Positions 8,539 to 17,092 are shown, counted from the first letter of the stretch. The stretch: DNA of 64,000 bases from Pseudonocardia sp. (GCF_029263155.1 NZ_JAJCYB010000120.1:62001-126000), one strand, 5' to 3'. Notes: generated by a model not told the origin, from the letters alone. Numbers and translations: made by a program.

Positions 8539-8976
8539 ATGGATCAGCCCGAGGAGATCGCCCGCCGCAGCGCCGCGGCGATGGAACGCGCGGACGCGGC
8601 GGGCCGTGGTGCCGGGGTGCGCCTGCTCGGCGTGTCACCCGGCGCGGCCCGGGTGGGGATGACGGTCGCGGCGCGCCACGTCAACGGGCACGGGATCTGC
8701 CACGGCGGCTACGTGTTCCTGCTCGCCGACGCCGCGCTCGCGTACGCGTCCAACAGCCACGGCGTCTCGGCCGTCGCCGCGGGCGCGGACATCGCGTTCC
8801 TGCGGCCCACCGCGCTGGGCGACGAGCTGGTCGCCGAGGCGGTGGAGCGGGCGCGGACCGGACGCTCGGGTCTGTACGACGTGACGGTGCGGTCCGGGGA
8901 CACCGTGGTGGCCGAGTTCCGCGGCCGGACCCGCCAGGTCCCCGGCCTCACCCAGCCCCCGCCGGCCCACGGGTAG
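8539..8976 (+). CDS. paaI: PaaI-type hotdog thioesterase
   Basis: 145 residues, the normal length for hydroxyphenylacetyl-CoA thioesterase PaaI. The hotdog signature VNGHGICHGGYVFLLADAALAYASN holds the catalytic aspartate after the central helix start, and AAGADIAFLRPTALGDEL is the typical second half. The enzyme would hydrolyse aryl- or acyl-CoA intermediates, protecting the CoA pool in phenylacetate degradation; no other paa genes lie in the window, so the pathway is inferred only from family. Its stop codon lies inside a terminator stem shared with the convergent exporter gene. Confidence 0.88.
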   Translation: MDQPEEIARRSAAAMERADAAGRGAGVRLLGVSPGAARVGMTVAARHVNGHGICHGGYVFLLADAALAYASNSHGVSAVAAGADIAFLRPTALGDELVAEAVERARTGRSGLYDVTVRSGDTVVAEFRGRTRQVPGLTQPPPAHG

Positions 8977-8998
8977 CCGCCCGAGCCGGCGGCTACCC
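8971..8998. terminator. Bidirectional terminator hairpin sharing both stop codons
   Basis: A perfect 11-bp stem, GGGTAGCCGCC pairing with GGCGGCTACCC around a 6-base loop. The left arm contains the TAG of paaI and the right arm the TAG (minus strand) of the exporter gene, so one hairpin ends two convergent genes. Confidence 0.8.
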
Positions 8999-10588
8999 GC
9001 GAGCGGCTGTCGGCCCCGCCACCAGCACGGGGACCACGCGGTCGCGCGCCTCGGCGGCCGGGCCCGCGGACTCCGGTTCCGGCGACTTCCCGATGGTGGT
9101 GCGCAGCGGCACCTCGCGGATGAGCAGCACCGCCACCAGGGTGAGGAGCGACGCCACCGCCGCGAGCCCGAAGACCAGTGCGATGCCGTCGCCGTAGGCG
9201 GCCCGCACCGCCTCGGCCTGCACCGGGGTGTCGGTCGCGAGCCCCTCCAGCCCGGACGCGGACCCGCTGAGCAGCGCGACCCGTGCGCTGAGCACGACCC
9301 CCAGCACGGTGACGCCGACGGTGCCGCCGAGCGAGCGGAGGAACGCCACCAGCGCGCTCGCCGCCCCGACGTCGCGCAGGTCGACGGTGTTCTGCACGGC
9401 GAGCACGAGATTCTGCATGCTCATCCCGATGCCGACGCCGAGCACCACGAGGAACCCGCCGATCCGCACGACCGGGGTGGTGTGGTCGATGGTCGACAGC
9501 AGCGCCAGGCCCGTGGTGATCAGCACCGCGCCGGTGACGAGGTAGGGCTTCCAGCGGCCGAAACGGCTGATCAGCTGTCCGGAGACGGTCGAGGCGACGA
9601 GCAGGCCACCGATCAGCGGGAGCGTCAGCAGCCCGGCCGTGGTCGGGTCGTAGGAACGGGCGACCTGGAAGTACTGCCCGAGGAAGACCGTGCCGCCGAA
9701 CATCACGACGCCGACGACGAGGCTCGCCACCACCGAGAGCACCACGGTGCGCTCCCGGAACAGCGTCATCGGGATCACCGGTTCCGGGGCGCGGAACTCC
9801 ACGATGACGGCGACCGCCAGTGCGGCGACGCCGAGCGCGGCGAGCGCGTACGAGGTGCCCGACGCCCAGGCGAACGACGACCCGGCCAGCGAGATCCACA
9901 CCAGCAGTACCGACACGCCACCGGCGATGAGCGCGGCGCCGAGGTAGTCGAGCCGGACCGCGCGCGGCAGCGTCGGCACGTGCAGGGTGCGCTGCAGCAC
10001 CACGAGCGCCACGAGCCCGATCGGCACGCCGATGAAGAAGCACCAGCGCCAGCCCAGCCCGGGGGTGCTCACGAGCAGGCCGCCGGCGAGCGGGCCGGAC
10101 ACGGTGGCCGCGGCCAGCACGGCTCCGAGGTAGCCGGAGTAGCGGCCGCGCTCCCGCGGGGGGATCAGCGCGGCGATGACGACCTGCGCGAGCGCCTGCA
10201 GGCCACCGGCTCCCACGCCCTGCCCGGCCCGCCAGGCGATCAGCGCGCCCATCGAGCCGGACAGCCCGGCCCCGATCGAGGCGACCACGAAGATCACGAT
10301 CGCGATCTGGACCAGCAGTTTCTTGCTGAACAGGTCGGCGAGCTTGCCCCAGATCGGCGTGGTGGCGGTGGTGGTGAGCAGCGTGGCGGTGACGACCCAG
10401 GTGTAGCCGGTCTGGTCGCCGCGCAGGTCGGCGACGATCGTCGGCAGCGCGTTGGCCACGATCGTGCTGGACAGGATCGCGATGAACATCGCGAGCAGCA
10501 GCCCGGACAGGGCGGTGAGCACCTCGCGCCGGTTGCGCCCGTTCCCGGCGGGTGCGCCCTCGGTCTGCGCGCTGGCGGTGGCGGTCAT
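8993..10588 (-). CDS. DHA2-family drug exporter (MFS, about 14 transmembrane helices)
   Basis: 531 residues of mostly hydrophobic helices. Motifs of the drug:H+ antiporter 2 family are visible: LSSTIVANALPTIVADL after helix 1, GKLADLFSKK (motif A) between helices 2 and 3, WRAGQGVGAGG in helix 4, and GPLAGGLLVS...WRWCFFIGVPIGL (motif C region and helix 6). The C-terminal roughly 35 residues are hydrophilic. The ATG at 10588 overlaps the stop of a decayed marR gene (ATGA), so it was once, and may still be, translated from the same message. The cargo is unknown. Confidence 0.9.
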   Translation of the reverse strand: MTATASAQTEGAPAGNGRNRREVLTALSGLLLAMFIAILSSTIVANALPTIVADLRGDQTGYTWVVTATLLTTTATTPIWGKLADLFSKKLLVQIAIVIFVVASIGAGLSGSMGALIAWRAGQGVGAGGLQALAQVVIAALIPPRERGRYSGYLGAVLAAATVSGPLAGGLLVSTPGLGWRWCFFIGVPIGLVALVVLQRTLHVPTLPRAVRLDYLGAALIAGGVSVLLVWISLAGSSFAWASGTSYALAALGVAALAVAVIVEFRAPEPVIPMTLFRERTVVLSVVASLVVGVVMFGGTVFLGQYFQVARSYDPTTAGLLTLPLIGGLLVASTVSGQLISRFGRWKPYLVTGAVLITTGLALLSTIDHTTPVVRIGGFLVVLGVGIGMSMQNLVLAVQNTVDLRDVGAASALVAFLRSLGGTVGVTVLGVVLSARVALLSGSASGLEGLATDTPVQAEAVRAAYGDGIALVFGLAAVASLLTLVAVLLIREVPLRTTIGKSPEPESAGPAAEARDRVVPVLVAGPTAARG

Positions 10589-10981
10589 GGCAGGAGTTCC
10601 TTCGTCGTGGACGTGCGGGGGAAGGCGAGCGGATCCGGGTCGCCGAGGCGGTCGTCGAGCTCGTCGGCGATGGCGGCGACGACCCGGGCCGCGGTACGGA
10701 CGTCGACGGGGGCGGCCCGGGCCAGTGCCCCGCGGACGAGGTCGCGCTTGAGCCGCTGCGCCCCGGCGAGCAGCGCACGGCCCTCGGGGGTCAGGCGGAC
10801 CAGGCCGGCGCGGCGGTCGGCGGGATCGGGGCGGCGGCACACGAGGCCGCGGGCCTGGAGCTCACCCACCTGGCGGCTGACGACGGACTGGTCGACCCCG
10901 CGCAGCCCCGCGATCTCCCCGAGGCGGTTGGTCGGGTTCGTCGACCGCCGTATCGGGGTCGGCCGTCGACGTCGTGTGCAT
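10585..10981 (-). pseudogene. marR-family regulator with internal deletion and frameshift
   Basis: Reading from the ATG at 10981 gives a natural-looking start (MHTTSTADPDTAVDEPDQ) but this frame ends after 39 codons. The winged helix of a MarR protein (RLGEIAGLRGVDQSVVSRQV, then LTPEGRALLAG) appears in another frame about 20 codons downstream, without a usable start. Roughly 35-45 residues that normally lie between are missing. The C-terminal part still overlaps the exporter gene by ATGA. A TTG further upstream could in principle start the winged-helix frame but gives an unlikely N-terminus. Confidence 0.7.
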
Positions 10982-10987
10982 AGGACA

Positions 10988-11018
10988 ACTATATGGAAGA
11001 TGGTTGCGTCATGCAACC
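10988..11018 (-). promoter_or_regulatory. Leaderless promoter with overlapping palindrome for marR'/exporter
   Basis: On the minus strand TTGCAT (11016-11011) and TATAGT (10993-10988) are spaced by exactly 17 bases, and the ATG at 10981 lies 7 bases after the -10 box, so transcription would begin at the start codon. A perfect palindrome GGTTGC-N5-GCAACC (11018-11002) covers the -35 box and also the stop codon of the intact marR upstream. It looks like a MarR operator. Confidence 0.65.
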
Positions 11019-11482
11019 GGTGGTTCCCTCCCGGGATCCGGGATCGTCGCCGCCAGCCGGGTGAGCCCGTCGGCGAGGTCCGCGATCTCCTGGGTCGACC
11101 AGGCCGCCAGCCGCTGCCGCCACACCTCGTGCCGCGACCGCATGACCTCCTCAAGCCGGCGGCGCCCGTCCTCGCTGAGCTCGAGCAGGAAGGCCCGCCC
11201 GTCCTGCGGGTCGGGCCTGCGCCGCACCAGCCCGACCGACTGCAGGGTCGTGACCTGCCGGCTCATCGTCGACTTGTCCAGGCCGAACTCGTCGGCGAGA
11301 TCGACCAACCGGAGCGGCCCGGCCCGGGAGATCGCCAGCAGCACGGCGTAGGAGCCGGCGTCGATGTCGGGGTGCACGCGCCCGGCGAGGGCCCGCAGCA
11401 CGCTCCGGGAGCGCCGCAGCAGGAGGCTGACCTCGCGCTCCAGGCGCTCGACCTCGGCGTCGTGATCCCGCTCGGCGGCCAC
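11009..11482 (-). CDS. MarR-family transcriptional regulator
   Basis: 157 residues, full length. The dimerisation helix starts near residue 10, and the winged helix is at about 55-110: LRLVDLADEFGLDKSTMSRQVTTLQSVGLVRRRPDPQDGRAFLLELSEDG, quoted here in parts, includes the recognition helix DKSTMSRQV and the wing DPQDGR. The GTG at 11482 begins 3 bases after the carbonic anhydrase stop. The gene's TGA lies inside the palindrome at 11002-11018, so this intact MarR is a good candidate for the regulator of the downstream exporter now that the second marR is broken. Confidence 0.9.
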   Translation of the reverse strand: MAAERDHDAEVERLEREVSLLLRRSRSVLRALAGRVHPDIDAGSYAVLLAISRAGPLRLVDLADEFGLDKSTMSRQVTTLQSVGLVRRRPDPQDGRAFLLELSEDGRRRLEEVMRSRHEVWRQRLAAWSTQEIADLADGLTRLAATIPDPGREPPVA

Positions 11483-11485
11483 CGT

Positions 11486-12013
11486 TCAGCCCTCCACCGG
11501 CCGCACCCCGCGCCGGTGCCGCCGCGCGAGCTCGCGGTAGGTCCCCGGGTTCTCCTCCACCCACCAGCGTGCCGACCCGGTGAGCGGACCCGTCTCCCGC
11601 CCGACCGGGCCCAGCACGAGCTGCCCGTCGGGCACCACCGTGTTCGGCGGCACCGTGGCACCCGCACCGACCAGGCAGCGGGCCCCGATCCGCGCGCCGT
11701 CCTGCACGGTCGCTCCGTTGCCGATCAGCGCCTCGGGGCCGATCACGCAGCCGTGCACCACGCAGAGATGACCGATCGTCGCGCCCGCGCCGATCTCGGT
11801 GATCGGGTCGTCGCCGCCGTGCAGTACGCAGCCGTCCTGCACGTTCGCGCCCTCGCGCACGATGATCGGGCCGAAGTCGGCGCGCAGCACCGCGCCGTAC
11901 CAGATCGACGCGTGGGCCTCCACGCGCACATCGCCGACCAGGGTGGCGGTGGGCGCGACGAACGCGTCGGGGTGCACGGCCGGGGCGAGCCCCTCGAACG
12001 AGAACAGCGGCAT
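11486..12013 (-). CDS. Gamma-carbonic anhydrase family protein
   Basis: 175 residues forming a left-handed beta-helix of hexapeptide repeats. Zinc ligands typical of gamma-class enzymes are seen: the histidine in VLHGGDDP and the pair in IGHLCVVHGCVIG. RADFGPIIVREGANVQDGC is the characteristic Arg/Gln region. YrdA/CaiE-like members of this length may be carbonic anhydrases or have lost activity. The ATG at 12013 places the first repeat correctly. It reads into the marR gene with only 3 bases between. Confidence 0.88.
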   Translation of the reverse strand: MPLFSFEGLAPAVHPDAFVAPTATLVGDVRVEAHASIWYGAVLRADFGPIIVREGANVQDGCVLHGGDDPITEIGAGATIGHLCVVHGCVIGPEALIGNGATVQDGARIGARCLVGAGATVPPNTVVPDGQLVLGPVGRETGPLTGSARWWVEENPGTYRELARRHRRGVRPVEG

Positions 12014-12132
12014 GACCGCAGCGTGCCGTACCCGTCCGGGTGGTCCGGACGGGGGATCGGCCCGCGGCCGGGCAACCTGGGGGCCGACCGGTACCTTCGC
12101 CCGGTACCGGCGGCGACGAGGAGGTGGACGGC

Positions 12133-12978
12133 ATGCGGCGACTGGTCGCGCTGACCGTGCTGGTGGGCATCGTGCTGGCCGGCTGCGGGGGCTCCCCGCC
12201 GTCCGGACCGGGGCCGATCGGCCCGCCTCCGACGCCGCCACCCACCACCACCGATACGCCCGGAGAGCGCGCTCTCCCCGTCTACTACGTCGCCGACACC
12301 GCCGCAGGTCTGCGGCTGCAGCGGGAGTTCCACCGGGTGGCCACCGACGACCCCGCGAGCGACGCCGTCCGCGAGATGCTCGCGTCGCCGACGGGCGACG
12401 ACCCGGACTACCGCACGCTCTGGCCCGAGGGCACCGCGCTGGGCGCCCCGGTCTCGACGTCCGACGGTGTGATCACCGTCGACCTGACCGGGGTGACACC
12501 GGGGGCGCAGGTCGGGACGGCGGGAGCCACGCTGACGGTGCAGCAGCTCGTCTACACGGTGCAGGCGGCGCTGCAGTCCGTCGACCCGGTGCGGATCCTT
12601 CTCGACGGCGAGCCGGTGGACGAGCTGTTCGGGGCGGTGTCCACGGCCGAACCGGTGGAGCGCGCCGACATCTACGCCACCCGCTCGCTCGTGCAGATCA
12701 ACTCCCCGGCCGATGGGGCGACCGTCAGCGGGCGCGTCGAGGTCACCGGCGAGGCGGCGGTGTTCGAGGCGACGCTGCTGTGGGAGGTGGAGTCCGGCGG
12801 CGAGGTCGTCGACTCCGGCTTCACGAACACCGCGGAGGGTCAGGTGTTCGCCCCGTTCGCGTTCACCCTCGACCTCGCACCGGGCGACTACGTCGTCCGC
12901 ATCATGGAGGACGACCCCTCCGGCGGCGAGGGCCGGCCGGTGCTCACCGACGACAAGACGATCACGGTCCGCGCCTGA
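12133..12978 (+). CDS. GerM / Gmad2-domain lipoprotein
   Basis: 281 residues. The lipobox LVGIVLAGC places the lipidated cysteine near residue 17; a proline/threonine linker follows. Residues about 50-165 fit a GerMN domain (LPVYYVAD, VREMLASPTGDD, VITVDLTG, LTVQQLVYTVQAAL). Residues about 185-280 fit a Gmad2 immunoglobulin-like domain (INSPADGATVSGRVEVTGEA, APGDYVVRI). In Actinobacteria these envelope lipoproteins have no spore role; LpqB of the MtrAB system is a relative by domain. ATG at 12133 with GAGGAGG upstream. It is convergent with the next gene. Confidence 0.85.
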   Translation: MRRLVALTVLVGIVLAGCGGSPPSGPGPIGPPPTPPPTTTDTPGERALPVYYVADTAAGLRLQREFHRVATDDPASDAVREMLASPTGDDPDYRTLWPEGTALGAPVSTSDGVITVDLTGVTPGAQVGTAGATLTVQQLVYTVQAALQSVDPVRILLDGEPVDELFGAVSTAEPVERADIYATRSLVQINSPADGATVSGRVEVTGEAAVFEATLLWEVESGGEVVDSGFTNTAEGQVFAPFAFTLDLAPGDYVVRIMEDDPSGGEGRPVLTDDKTITVRA

Positions 12979-13031
12979 GCGGCGAGCGGCCCGCGGTGCC
13001 GGTCGGCCGCGTGGTCGGCCGCCCGGCGTCC

Positions 13032-13643
13032 TCAGTCCGGAGGGCGCTCCGGGGAGCGCAGGCCGAGCGACGCCAGCTCCAGCGCCGCCAGGCGGTGCAT
13101 GGTCGCCCGGTCGTCGCGGCGCCACGCCGCCGCCGGGTCCGGCGACACGGCGAGCAGCCGCCGCACCGGCCGGCGGGTCATCGCGCGCAGCGCGAGCAGG
13201 TCGGTGTCGACGTCGCGTACCGCGCGGGCCGACGCCGCCATCCGGATCCAGCGCACCCGCACCGCCAGCCACACGAGAACCACCGGCACCGCGGCGAGTA
13301 CGACGAGCCCGATCGCGGTACCCGTGGCGGCGGTGGCGACGGTGGCGACCTGGTCCCGTCCGGCCGCGGCCAGGGACTCGCCCGCCCCGGTCCCCGTGCC
13401 CAGCGCCCGCGCGAGGTCCTCCCCGACGAAGGGCACGCCCCGCGCGGTGTTCGCGGCGTCGGTGAACGCACCGCGCACGGCCTCCCCGGCCGCGGTGAGA
13501 GTCATGGCCGGCCCCTGCAGCCCGTCGATCAGCGCCTTCACCGCCAGCGCGACCGACACGACGAACCACACCCACCCCACGACCAGTGCGTCGGCGAGCA
13601 GTTGGCGGAGAACCCGCAGGGGCCGCTCGGCGTAGGGGCGCAT
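13032..13643 (-). CDS. Hypothetical two-helix membrane protein
   Basis: 203 residues with two membrane segments: VVGWVWFVVSVALAVKALI near residue 25 and GLVVLAAVPVVLVWLAVRVRWI near residue 115. Between them lies an alanine-rich extracytoplasmic loop of about 65 residues, and after them a cytoplasmic arginine-rich tail (ALRAMTRRPVRRLLAV...). Conserved hypothetical in style; no domain recognised. The ATG at 13643 is preferred over longer options because sequence upstream is the palindrome at 13668-13712. Confidence 0.7.
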   Translation of the reverse strand: MRPYAERPLRVLRQLLADALVVGWVWFVVSVALAVKALIDGLQGPAMTLTAAGEAVRGAFTDAANTARGVPFVGEDLARALGTGTGAGESLAAAGRDQVATVATAATGTAIGLVVLAAVPVVLVWLAVRVRWIRMAASARAVRDVDTDLLALRAMTRRPVRRLLAVSPDPAAAWRRDDRATMHRLAALELASLGLRSPERPPD

Positions 13644-13667
13644 GGCGGCGCAGCCTATGCGTCGCAA

Positions 13668-13712
13668 CGAGTGGGACCTCCGTCGCATGGGTTCGGACGG
13701 GAGCCCCACTCG
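13668..13712. repeat. Palindromic repeat, family B, copy 1
   Basis: An imperfect inverted repeat of about 18-bp arms (CGAGTGGG...CCCACTCG at the ends) with CATGGGTT in the loop. About 30 bases from CATGGGTTCG to CGTCCGG are shared, with few changes, with a second palindrome at 43.9 kb. It lies between a membrane-protein gene start and the 3' end of a response regulator gene. Confidence 0.7.
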
Positions 13713-13727
13713 TCCGGACGGGACCGA

Positions 13728-14408
13728 CTACAGCAGGCCCAGCTTCGTCGCCGCGTAGACCGCCTCCGCGCGGCGGCTGACCATGAGCTTGCGCATCAGG
13801 TTGCCCACGTGGAACTTCACCGTCGTCTCGGAGATGAACAGCTCCGCGCCGATCGCCCGGTTGCTCAGGCCCCGGGCGAGCAGGCGCAGGACGTCGAGCT
13901 CGCGCTCGGTGAGGCGCTCGCGGTCGGGCACCCCGCCGGACAGGGAGCGCACCATCGCCGAGGCGCTGCGCGCGTCGAACGCGCTCTCCCCGCGCGACAC
14001 GGCACGGATCGCGCGCACCAGCTCGGTGGTGTCCACGTCCTTGACGACGTACCCGCGCGCCCCGGCCTGCACGGACTCGACGACGAGCCGGTCCTCGGCG
14101 AACGTGGTGAGCACCAGCACGCCGAGCCCCGGGTGCGCCGCGCACAGCCTGCGGCAGACGTCGAGGCCGTCGGTCTGCGGGCCCGCGGTGAGCTTGAGGT
14201 CCAGCAGCACCACGTGCGGGCGGGTGGCGGCGACCGCGGCCACCGCGTCGGCCGGGGTGCCCGCCTCCCCGACCACCCGCAGGTCCTCCTCGCGCTCCAG
14301 CACGGCCCGCAGGCCCTGCCGCATGATCGAGTGGTCGTCGACGAGCACGATCCGGGTCGGCATCGGCCGCGCCCGGGTCGGGGCGTCGGTGCGGGCGGTG
14401 GCGTTCAC
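13728..14408 (-). CDS. NarL/LuxR-family response regulator beside an alcohol dehydrogenase
   Basis: 226 residues. Receiver domain with VLVDDHSIMRQGL, VVLLDLKLT (phosphorylated aspartate), TTFAED and VVKDVD (lysine). LuxR helix-turn-helix at the end (LTERELDVLRLLARGLSNRA, TTVKFHVGNLMRKL). GTG at 14408 has GGGGAG at 5 bases; the ATG at 14363 is an alternative that would still keep the whole receiver. It follows the kinase gene by 73 bases on the same strand and is its likely partner. In mycobacteria a similar pair (MnoSR) is linked to a methanol/diol alcohol dehydrogenase; that parallel is from memory and is inference here. Confidence 0.88.
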   Translation of the reverse strand: MNATARTDAPTRARPMPTRIVLVDDHSIMRQGLRAVLEREEDLRVVGEAGTPADAVAAVAATRPHVVLLDLKLTAGPQTDGLDVCRRLCAAHPGLGVLVLTTFAEDRLVVESVQAGARGYVVKDVDTTELVRAIRAVSRGESAFDARSASAMVRSLSGGVPDRERLTERELDVLRLLARGLSNRAIGAELFISETTVKFHVGNLMRKLMVSRRAEAVYAATKLGLL

Positions 14409-14481
14409 GGCCGCTCCCCGCCGGGCCCCGTCGCTCCCGTGCACGGCGCCGCCGCACCGAACGCCGATCTCGCGACCTCGA

Positions 14482-15843
14482 TCACGCTGTGCTCCTGTCG
14501 GGTGTGCACGGCACCGGCACGTCGACCTGGACCTGCAGCCCGCCCAGGCGCGCGCGCCGGAAGGTCAGCGTGCCGCCCAGCTCGCGTGCCCTGGTCTGCA
14601 TGTTGACCAGCCCGCGGTGCTCGCCGGACGGGGCGGCGAGGCCGGCCGCGCGCAGGCTGCGGCGCACGTCGTCGGGGCTGCCGCAGCCGTCGTCGGAGAT
14701 CGTCAGGCGGACCTGCTCGCAGTGGTAGGCCAGGCGCACCACCGCCCGGCTCGCGTCGGCGTGCACCGCGGTGTTGAACAGCGCCTCACCCGCGATGCGG
14801 AACAGCGACTGCTCGCAGTCGGCGGGCAGCGACACGGGCTTCCCGCCGATCCGCACCTCCACCCGCAGCTCGTCGGGCATGTGTACGCCCGAGAGCCGCC
14901 GCAGCATCGAGGGCAGGTCCTCGTCGGCGCAACCGTCGCGCTCGTTGAGGGCGTAGATCGCCGAGCGCAGCTGCTCGACGGCCCGGCGGGTGAGGTCCTT
15001 GGCGGTGTCGAGCTGCCCGCGCAGCCGGTCGTCGGTGATCTCCGAGCGCACCAGCTCGATGTGCATGCCCGCGGACAGGGCGTACTGGGTGACGCTGTCG
15101 TGCAGCTCGCGGGCGATGCGGTGACGCTCGACGTCGAGCACCTCGCGCTGCCGCGCGGCCCCCAGCTCGGCCTGGGTGGTGACGAGCTGGTCGTTGCGCG
15201 CCTTGAGGTCGTCGGCCTGGCGGGTGGCGTGGGCGTAGAGCCGTGCGGAGTGGTCGAGCAGGGCGCAGTTCTGCAGGGCGGCGGCGGTCTGACCGGCCAG
15301 GATGCGCAGCACCGAGTGGTCGACGTCGTCGATCTCGCGCTCCTCGGGTGTCCAGGCGATGACACCGCCGACGATCCGCCCGTCGAGCCGCACCGGCACG
15401 TGCAGGTGGCGGCGGGCGACCTCCCCGTCGTGCGCGTCGTCCGAGGTGCCGTGGCAGACCTGGTGGATGTGGTCGCGCACGCGGTCGGGCACCGATCCGA
15501 TGTCGGGCCACTCCGCACCGTCGGGGCCGCGGACCAGGTGCCGCGGCTGGGCGTCGGCCAGCTCCCCGTCGACGAGGGCGAACACGACCCACTCCGCGGA
15601 CAGGTGGTTGGCCGCCGCCTCGACGACGGCCCGCACCAGTGCCTCGGACCCTTCCATGGTGCGCACCAGCGCGGCGGAGATCCGCTCCAGGGCGTGGATG
15701 ACGCGGCGCATCCGCTCGGCCGCCACGCGGTACTCGGGGTAGTAGTGCGGCTTGCCCGACCGCAGGCCGGTCAGGGCCTCCAGGTCGGGTCGGGGCCGTC
15801 CGCGCGCCGAGCCGCGGCGGGGCGGCCACTGGGCCGTCGTCAC
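14482..15843 (-). CDS. GAF-domain sensor histidine kinase beside an alcohol dehydrogenase
   Basis: 453 residues, soluble. A GAF-like domain covers about residues 55-215 (AEWVVFALVDGELADAQ, HLHVPVRLDGRIVGGVIAW). A linker helix follows, then HisKA_3 with HRIARELHDSVTQYALSAGM, the phosphorylated histidine being in LHDS, and HATPase_c with NTAVHADASRAVVR, ISDDGCG and HRGLVNMQTRA. The GTG at 15843 is 10 bases after the alcohol dehydrogenase stop with GAGG upstream, so dehydrogenase, kinase and regulator form one operon, suggesting that the pair senses an alcohol or its metabolites and autoregulates. Confidence 0.88.
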   Translation of the reverse strand: MTTAQWPPRRGSARGRPRPDLEALTGLRSGKPHYYPEYRVAAERMRRVIHALERISAALVRTMEGSEALVRAVVEAAANHLSAEWVVFALVDGELADAQPRHLVRGPDGAEWPDIGSVPDRVRDHIHQVCHGTSDDAHDGEVARRHLHVPVRLDGRIVGGVIAWTPEEREIDDVDHSVLRILAGQTAAALQNCALLDHSARLYAHATRQADDLKARNDQLVTTQAELGAARQREVLDVERHRIARELHDSVTQYALSAGMHIELVRSEITDDRLRGQLDTAKDLTRRAVEQLRSAIYALNERDGCADEDLPSMLRRLSGVHMPDELRVEVRIGGKPVSLPADCEQSLFRIAGEALFNTAVHADASRAVVRLAYHCEQVRLTISDDGCGSPDDVRRSLRAAGLAAPSGEHRGLVNMQTRARELGGTLTFRRARLGGLQVQVDVPVPCTPDRSTA

Positions 15844-15853
15844 CGGAACGACC

Positions 15854-17092
15854 TCACATGGCCGCCCGGAACAGCGCGTCGATGTCCTCGACGGACGCGC
15901 CGCGCGGGTTGGTGGTGAGGCAGGCATCGCCGAGCGTGAGCTGTGCGAGGCGCGGGATGTCCTCGGCCATGACCCCGAGCGCGGACAGGCCCTTGGGCAC
16001 CCCGACCTCGTCGCCGAGCTCGCGCACCGCCTCGGCGACCATGTGCACGGCCTCCTCGGCCGGCACCCGCGCCACGTCCAGGCCCATGGCCTGCGCGATC
16101 GGCACGAACCGCTCCGGCCCGTCGGCGCCGTTGAACCGGATGACGTGCGGCAGCAGCACGCCGTTGACGACGCCGTGCGGCAGGTCGAGCATGCCGCCGA
16201 CCTGGTGACTCATGGCGTGCGTCGCGCCGAGGATCGCGTTGGTGAACGCCAGGCCGGCCTCCAGCGCGGCCTGCGCCATGAGCGATCGGGCGTCGGCGTT
16301 GCGCGGGCGCAGCATCGTCTCGGCGAGGTTCCCGTTGACCAGCGAGATCGCCTGCAGGGCGTGGTGGTCGGTGAGCGGGCCGTGGGCCAACGACACGAAC
16401 GCCTCGATGCCGTGCGTGAGCGCGTCCAGCCCGGTGGCCGCGTTGAGCCACTCCGGCATCGTGACCAGCAGCCGCGGGTCGACGACGGAGACGTCCGGGA
16501 CCAGCGCCCGGCCCATGATCGTGATCTTGGTGTGCCGCTCGGTGTCGGTGACGATGCAGAACTGGGAGACGTCCGCGCCGGTGCCCGACGTGGTCGGCAT
16601 CATGATCAGCGGCGGGATCGGGTGCTCGATGCGGTCGATGCCCTCGTAGTCGAGGATCCGCCCGCCGTTGGCCGCGAGCAGCGCCACGCCCTTGGCCGCG
16701 TCGATCACCGAGCCGCCACCGATGCCGAGCACGACGTCGCAACCGGCGTCGGCGTACCGGCGGTAGCCCGCCTCGATCTCGTGGTCCTTGGGGTTGGGCG
16801 TGAGATCGAGCCAGACCTGCGGGTCCAGGCCCGCGTCGCGCAACCAGGCGAGCAGCTCGACCGGCCAGCCCGCCTCCATCACCCCGGGATCGGTGACGAC
16901 GAACGGCCGTCGGGCGCCGAGCCGCACTGCGGCGTGCGCGGCCTCCGGCAGCGACTCGGGACCGAAGACGATCTCCGGGGCGTGGAACTTCGACAGCCGC
17001 AGCGACCCCTCCGGACGGGGGCTGTGCTCGGGACTGCGCCGCGCGAGCAGCACCGAGTCACCGACCCGGCGTGCCTCTCCGACGAGGACCAC
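15854..17092 (-). CDS. Iron-containing (group III) alcohol dehydrogenase, MDO/Mno-like
   Basis: 412 residues. NAD-binding GIGGGSVIDAAKGVAL near residue 125 and MMPTTSGTGADVSQFC follow the group III pattern. Metal ligands appear in GLDALTHGIEAF (Asp, His), GATHAMSHQVGGMLDLPHGV (two His), which bind iron or zinc. Length and the VVNGVLLPHVIRFN segment fit the actinobacterial methanol/NDMA oxidoreductase group, whose cofactor can be tightly bound NAD(P); the true substrate is uncertain. The GTG at 17092 has AGGAGG at good spacing and adds about 27 residues before the domain; that extension is typical. It heads an operon with a kinase and response regulator. Confidence 0.85.
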   Translation of the reverse strand: MVLVGEARRVGDSVLLARRSPEHSPRPEGSLRLSKFHAPEIVFGPESLPEAAHAAVRLGARRPFVVTDPGVMEAGWPVELLAWLRDAGLDPQVWLDLTPNPKDHEIEAGYRRYADAGCDVVLGIGGGSVIDAAKGVALLAANGGRILDYEGIDRIEHPIPPLIMMPTTSGTGADVSQFCIVTDTERHTKITIMGRALVPDVSVVDPRLLVTMPEWLNAATGLDALTHGIEAFVSLAHGPLTDHHALQAISLVNGNLAETMLRPRNADARSLMAQAALEAGLAFTNAILGATHAMSHQVGGMLDLPHGVVNGVLLPHVIRFNGADGPERFVPIAQAMGLDVARVPAEEAVHMVAEAVRELGDEVGVPKGLSALGVMAEDIPRLAQLTLGDACLTTNPRGASVEDIDALFRAAM

